DNA of 64,000 nt from UBA7359 sp964523895 (GTDB lineage Bacteria > Pseudomonadota > Gammaproteobacteria > Eutrophobiales > Eutrophobiaceae). Made by a program: the position numbers and the translations under genes. Shown piece by piece: positions 61,310 through 64,000 of this stretch; positions within the stretch are counted from its first letter, which is position 1; every line of letters starts with the position of its first letter. Under the pieces are notes generated by a model, which was given only the letters and a program-made list of their open reading frames with translations, searched no databases and was not told the DNA's origin. The stretch covers positions 1-64,000 of the forward strand of contig CAZGBJ010000001.1 of the NCBI GenBank assembly GCA_964523895.1, given 5' to 3'.

Positions 61310-62344
61310 TTAATAAACTGCTGAAACACTGTAACCACGTTCTTCCAAAAGAGAGAGAACTCCGGCTTTACCAGTAAGGTGCATAGCACCAATGGCAATA
61401 AAAGCATTACCTTTTTCAAGCATCGGTTGCATACGTTCTGCCATCGTGTAATTTCTATCCAGTACTAATTTTTTCATTAATCTCTGATAAATTGGTTTAT
61501 CATTTATTGAGTAACGTTGTGCATAGTTATATAAACCACCTAAATCGCGTTTTAAATAAAAGGATTTCATTGCAGCAAAATCTTCCTCCATAATATCATA
61601 ATGACAAACTGTATCGATCAGTAACTGAGCCTGCTCTTCCATATTTAATTCACTAAATATTTCACCTTGTTCTTTTAATGATTCCAGAGCCCCTACAGCA
61701 GCACCATTTTGTTGGGCTAACGATAATAGAACCATATCCAAAGGTTCGCCCTGATCTGGTGGATAATTCATCACTAAAAATGCAGCCCAGGGCTTCATAA
61801 CAGAAACAGCATCAGAACCTAATTGATATGAAGACAATATCTCTTTTGTTTTTTCATAAATAGAATCATCGACAAAATTTGATAATAATTGACCATCACT
61901 AAAAAACATCGTTTTGGAAAGTAACATCAACTGTTCCATGTCAGGAATGGCTTCCATAACGAATTGATCTGTATCATGCAATGCCTTATCAACCACATCT
62001 GGCAATGTCGTAACCTCTTTATCTGACACATGAATTGTGCCAAATAAATAACTCGTCTGTTTACCTTCTTTGGCAATCGTCCAAAGCAATCCTTGCGAAT
62101 ACTGTAACTCTTCAGGTGCAGATGATCTTTCTGTTAAAGGTTCACATTGTGCCGATATTAATTCTTTTGCCTGACTCTCATCGATATAAAGGCTCGTTAC
62201 ACTAAACAAACATAATAATAGGATGAGACCTTTGCATGAGCAGGAATTTTGTTCTTTGGCTAGGCAAAAGCGCACGGGCAGCTTTTTGCTCCTGCTAAAC
62301 CTGCATACCGTACGTCCTGTACACAAATGAGGGAGTTTATACAT
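61310..62344 (-). CDS. TraB/GumN family protein
   Basis: 344 residues as drawn. The domain (about 80-344) has the first motif LLWTIAKEGKQTSYLFGTIHVSD and the second FIAIGAMHLTGKAGVLSLLEERGY, the paired GxxH motifs of TraB/PrgY/GumN proteins, proposed to be metallohydrolases. The hydrophobic segment GLILLLCLFSVTSLY (about 39-53) looks like a displaced signal peptide. The 38 residues before it are basic and Cys-rich, have no ribosome-binding site, and overlap a GCAAAAGC/GCTTTTTGC hairpin, so the true start is uncertain. Confidence 0.78.
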   Translation of the reverse strand: MYKLPHLCTGRTVCRFSRSKKLPVRFCLAKEQNSCSCKGLILLLCLFSVTSLYIDESQAKELISAQCEPLTERSSAPEELQYSQGLLWTIAKEGKQTSYLFGTIHVSDKEVTTLPDVVDKALHDTDQFVMEAIPDMEQLMLLSKTMFFSDGQLLSNFVDDSIYEKTKEILSSYQLGSDAVSVMKPWAAFLVMNYPPDQGEPLDMVLLSLAQQNGAAVGALESLKEQGEIFSELNMEEQAQLLIDTVCHYDIMEEDFAAMKSFYLKRDLGGLYNYAQRYSINDKPIYQRLMKKLVLDRNYTMAERMQPMLEKGNAFIAIGAMHLTGKAGVLSLLEERGYSVSAVY

Positions 62345-62439
62345 ATAAATGACCGATTGAGTACGGTTTTACCAACTGTAGGCGCTTTAGGCGACACCGC
62401 AAAGGATAAAATAACAATCGTGCAATGGTCTCATTTCGT

Positions 62440-63501
62440 TTAAACAACGGCATCATCACCCAAATCCAACTCCGGTTCTTTTTCTATATTAAGAACTACT
62501 TGCGAACGTTTTTTCCACAAATCAGTTTGTTTTAACTCATCTAATGTATTTTTAAAATGACCATGCATTCTGATCAAGCGTGATTGTAATTCAACGCTGT
62601 CCGGGATATTTGCATTATCCAATATTGAGATTGCGCCTTGCTGATTATTACATGCTAAAACCATGTCACATCCTGCATTAAGTGCGGCTTCGGCACGTTG
62701 AGGATAGGAACCCATCATTTCAGCACCAGCCATACTCAAATCATCACTAAAAATCGTTCCCTGAAATTCTAACTCCTGTCTTAATATTTTTTTTAACCAG
62801 AATTCAGAAAAACCTGCCGGATTTTTATCTACTTTAGAATAAATAACATGCGCTGGCATTAAGGCAGGCAGACCAGCATGAATCATTCTTTCGAAAGGAA
62901 TCAAATCATGCATTTTAATATCTTCAAATGATCGCTCATCGTAGGGAATAGCAACATGCGAATCTTCGGCAACAGAACCATGTCCAGGAAAGTGTTTTCC
63001 TACCGCCACCATACCCGCTTCTTTCATACCGCGCATATATGCGCGAGCAAACCGAGAGATTTGTTCAGGTTCAGTATGAAAAGCACGATCACCGATGACC
63101 TGACTAATTTTTCCACCTATATCGAGTACCGGTGCAAAACTCAAATCAACACCTACCGCAAGTAATTCTGCAGCCATCAACCAACCGGTTTGCTGTGCTA
63201 AAAATTCTGTTTTTTTAATCGGACCATATTCACTCATCAAGGCACAAGCAGGCAAGCGACTGAATCCTTCACGAAAACGCTGAACACGTCCGCCTTCATG
63301 ATCAACAGCGATTAATAAATGTGGTTGGCGTAGTTCATGGATTGATTTGCTTAATTCTGCTATTTGTTCCGCTGATTCAAAATTACGTGTGAATAATATG
63401 ACGCCGCCCACATGCGGATGACACAACATCTCGCGTTCATCAGCTTCTAGCTGACATCCGCGCAAGTCACACATAATTGGACCTAAAGACATTTTCTTCA
63501 C
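62440..63501 (-). CDS. nagZ: Beta-N-acetylhexosaminidase NagZ
   Basis: 353 residues, GH3 family. It releases N-acetylglucosamine from anhydromuropeptides in cytoplasmic cell-wall recycling. GPIMCDLRGCQLEADERE opens the protein; LLIAVDHEGGRVQRFREGF and the catalytic loop VGKHFPGHGSVAEDSH (His/Asp pair, near 165) and the nucleophile in GTIFSDDLSMAGAE (near 248) are all present. It overlaps the upstream permease gene by 4 nt. Confidence 0.96.
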   Translation of the reverse strand: MKKMSLGPIMCDLRGCQLEADEREMLCHPHVGGVILFTRNFESAEQIAELSKSIHELRQPHLLIAVDHEGGRVQRFREGFSRLPACALMSEYGPIKKTEFLAQQTGWLMAAELLAVGVDLSFAPVLDIGGKISQVIGDRAFHTEPEQISRFARAYMRGMKEAGMVAVGKHFPGHGSVAEDSHVAIPYDERSFEDIKMHDLIPFERMIHAGLPALMPAHVIYSKVDKNPAGFSEFWLKKILRQELEFQGTIFSDDLSMAGAEMMGSYPQRAEAALNAGCDMVLACNNQQGAISILDNANIPDSVELQSRLIRMHGHFKNTLDELKQTDLWKKRSQVVLNIEKEPELDLGDDAVV

Positions 63502-64000
63502 TCTTTATTTATTTCCTTAATATCCATTTTATCTCTTAACGCATCACCTAATAGATTGATACATAATACCAAAGACAGAATAGCAAAACCCGGTGCTAAT
63601 ACCATATGCGGCGCAACTAACATATAACGTGTGCCATCCCGAATCATACTACCCCACGAGGCTATCGGAGGTTGCACGCCTAAACCCAAAAATGATAAGC
63701 CTGCCTCAGCAATAACAACCCCGGCAAAAGCAAAGGTCGCTTCAATAATTAACGGCGCCATAATCAGCGGCAAAATATGTTTCAGAGCAATAATAAAATT
63801 CGGTGTGCCCAAAGCATGAGCGGCATTAACATGGTCACGATTTTTCATACTTAAGGTTTGTACGCGTGCCAGACGAGCGAAACCAACCCAACTAACAATC
63901 GATAAAGCAATAACCGCATTCATCAAACCCGGTCCAAGCAAACCCGCCAAGGCAATGGCTAACAGTATTCCGGGAAAGGCAATGAACAAATCAATAACCA
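63498..64000 (-). CDS. ABC transporter permease (DppC/OppC type), 5-prime truncated by window end
   Basis: The last 167 or so codons of a permease; the frame is open to position 64000, so the start is outside the window. DLFIAFPGILLAIALAGLLGPG, then the EAA loop HALGTPNFIIALKHILPLIMAPLI and AEAGLSFLGLGVQPPIASWGSMI are the DppC/OppC/GsiD pattern of peptide or nickel importers. The C-terminal tail is DKMDIKEINKE. The substrate is unknown; coupling to nagZ by overlap could suggest a peptide or muropeptide link, which is speculative. Confidence 0.9.
   Translation of the reverse strand, partial: VIDLFIAFPGILLAIALAGLLGPGLMNAVIALSIVSWVGFARLARVQTLSMKNRDHVNAAHALGTPNFIIALKHILPLIMAPLIIEATFAFAGVVIAEAGLSFLGLGVQPPIASWGSMIRDGTRYMLVAPHMVLAPGFAILSLVLCINLLGDALRDKMDIKEINKE

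Overview
The window is about 64 kb of AT-rich, densely coding chromosomal DNA. It comes from a flagellated gammaproteobacterium that has a quinone-based respiratory chain. The class call rests on conserved gene neighbourhoods: Tyr-Gly-Thr tRNAs; tsaC-topA-smg-dprA beside def-fmt-rsmB; ntrYX-trkAH; secB-gpsA beside gpmI-envC-yibQ; ubiE-ubiJ-ubiB; and dapF-DUF484-xerC-hslVU. A complete MSHA-type pilus locus points the same way. I cannot name the genus.

Layout. 1-512: three tRNA genes with one strong promoter, probably leading to tuf beyond the left edge. 513-6561 (minus): tsaC, topA, smg, dprA and a LysM protein. 6716-17358 (plus): def, fmt, rsmB, a DUF4390 protein, an NtrY/NtrX-like two-component pair, trkA, trkH, a methyltransferase and a TPR protein. 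17371-19229: pyrD, a four-helix-bundle (23S rRNA intervening-sequence family) gene framed by inverted arrays of 7-bp repeats, and trmL. 19234-35098 (minus): an msh type IV pilus operon with two extras, a four-TM protein where mshB usually sits and a Wzy_C/O-antigen-ligase-like protein directly after the pilin gene. 35394-41156 (minus): ECF sigma factor, one-TM putative anti-sigma, and a 1610-residue MshQ-like adhesin. 41193-43118 (minus): gpsA, secB, rhodanese. 43463-49147 (plus): gpmI, envC, ctpA, yibQ, yajL. 49148-50190: a repeat-rich patch. 50190-58229 (minus): ubiB, ubiJ, ubiE, a DUF971 gene, hslUV, xerC, a DUF484 gene, dapF. 58344-64000 (minus): a chemoreceptor, a MscS channel, a TraB/GumN protein, nagZ and a partial ABC permease.

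The strongest non-routine signals are these. (1) A lone integron gene cassette at 49369-49856: a small membrane-protein gene whose stop codon lies inside an attC-like site, with a matching 5-prime core and no integrase nearby. (2) An ECF sigma/anti-sigma/adhesin unit next to the pilus operon. (3) An intrinsic terminator embedded in the first codons of the pilin-adjacent O-antigen-ligase gene. (4) The heptad-framed four-helix-bundle cassette between pyrD and trmL, which explains apparent N-terminal extensions. (5) An NtrX whose Walker A, Walker B and GAFTGA elements are all degraded. (6) A chemoreceptor with a Cache-like sensor that appears cytoplasmic, behind a near-consensus sigma-28 promoter. 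(7) Two further foldback repeat elements after envC and ubiB.

How the genes fit together: most of the window is translation, tRNA/rRNA modification, envelope and quinone housekeeping. The pilus block (inner-membrane platform, c-di-GMP-type ATPase, secretin, major and minor pilins, possible pilin glycosylation, large adhesin under a dedicated sigma factor) is a surface-attachment module. The chemoreceptor indicates motility. All identifications come from reading the sequence; no database search was run.
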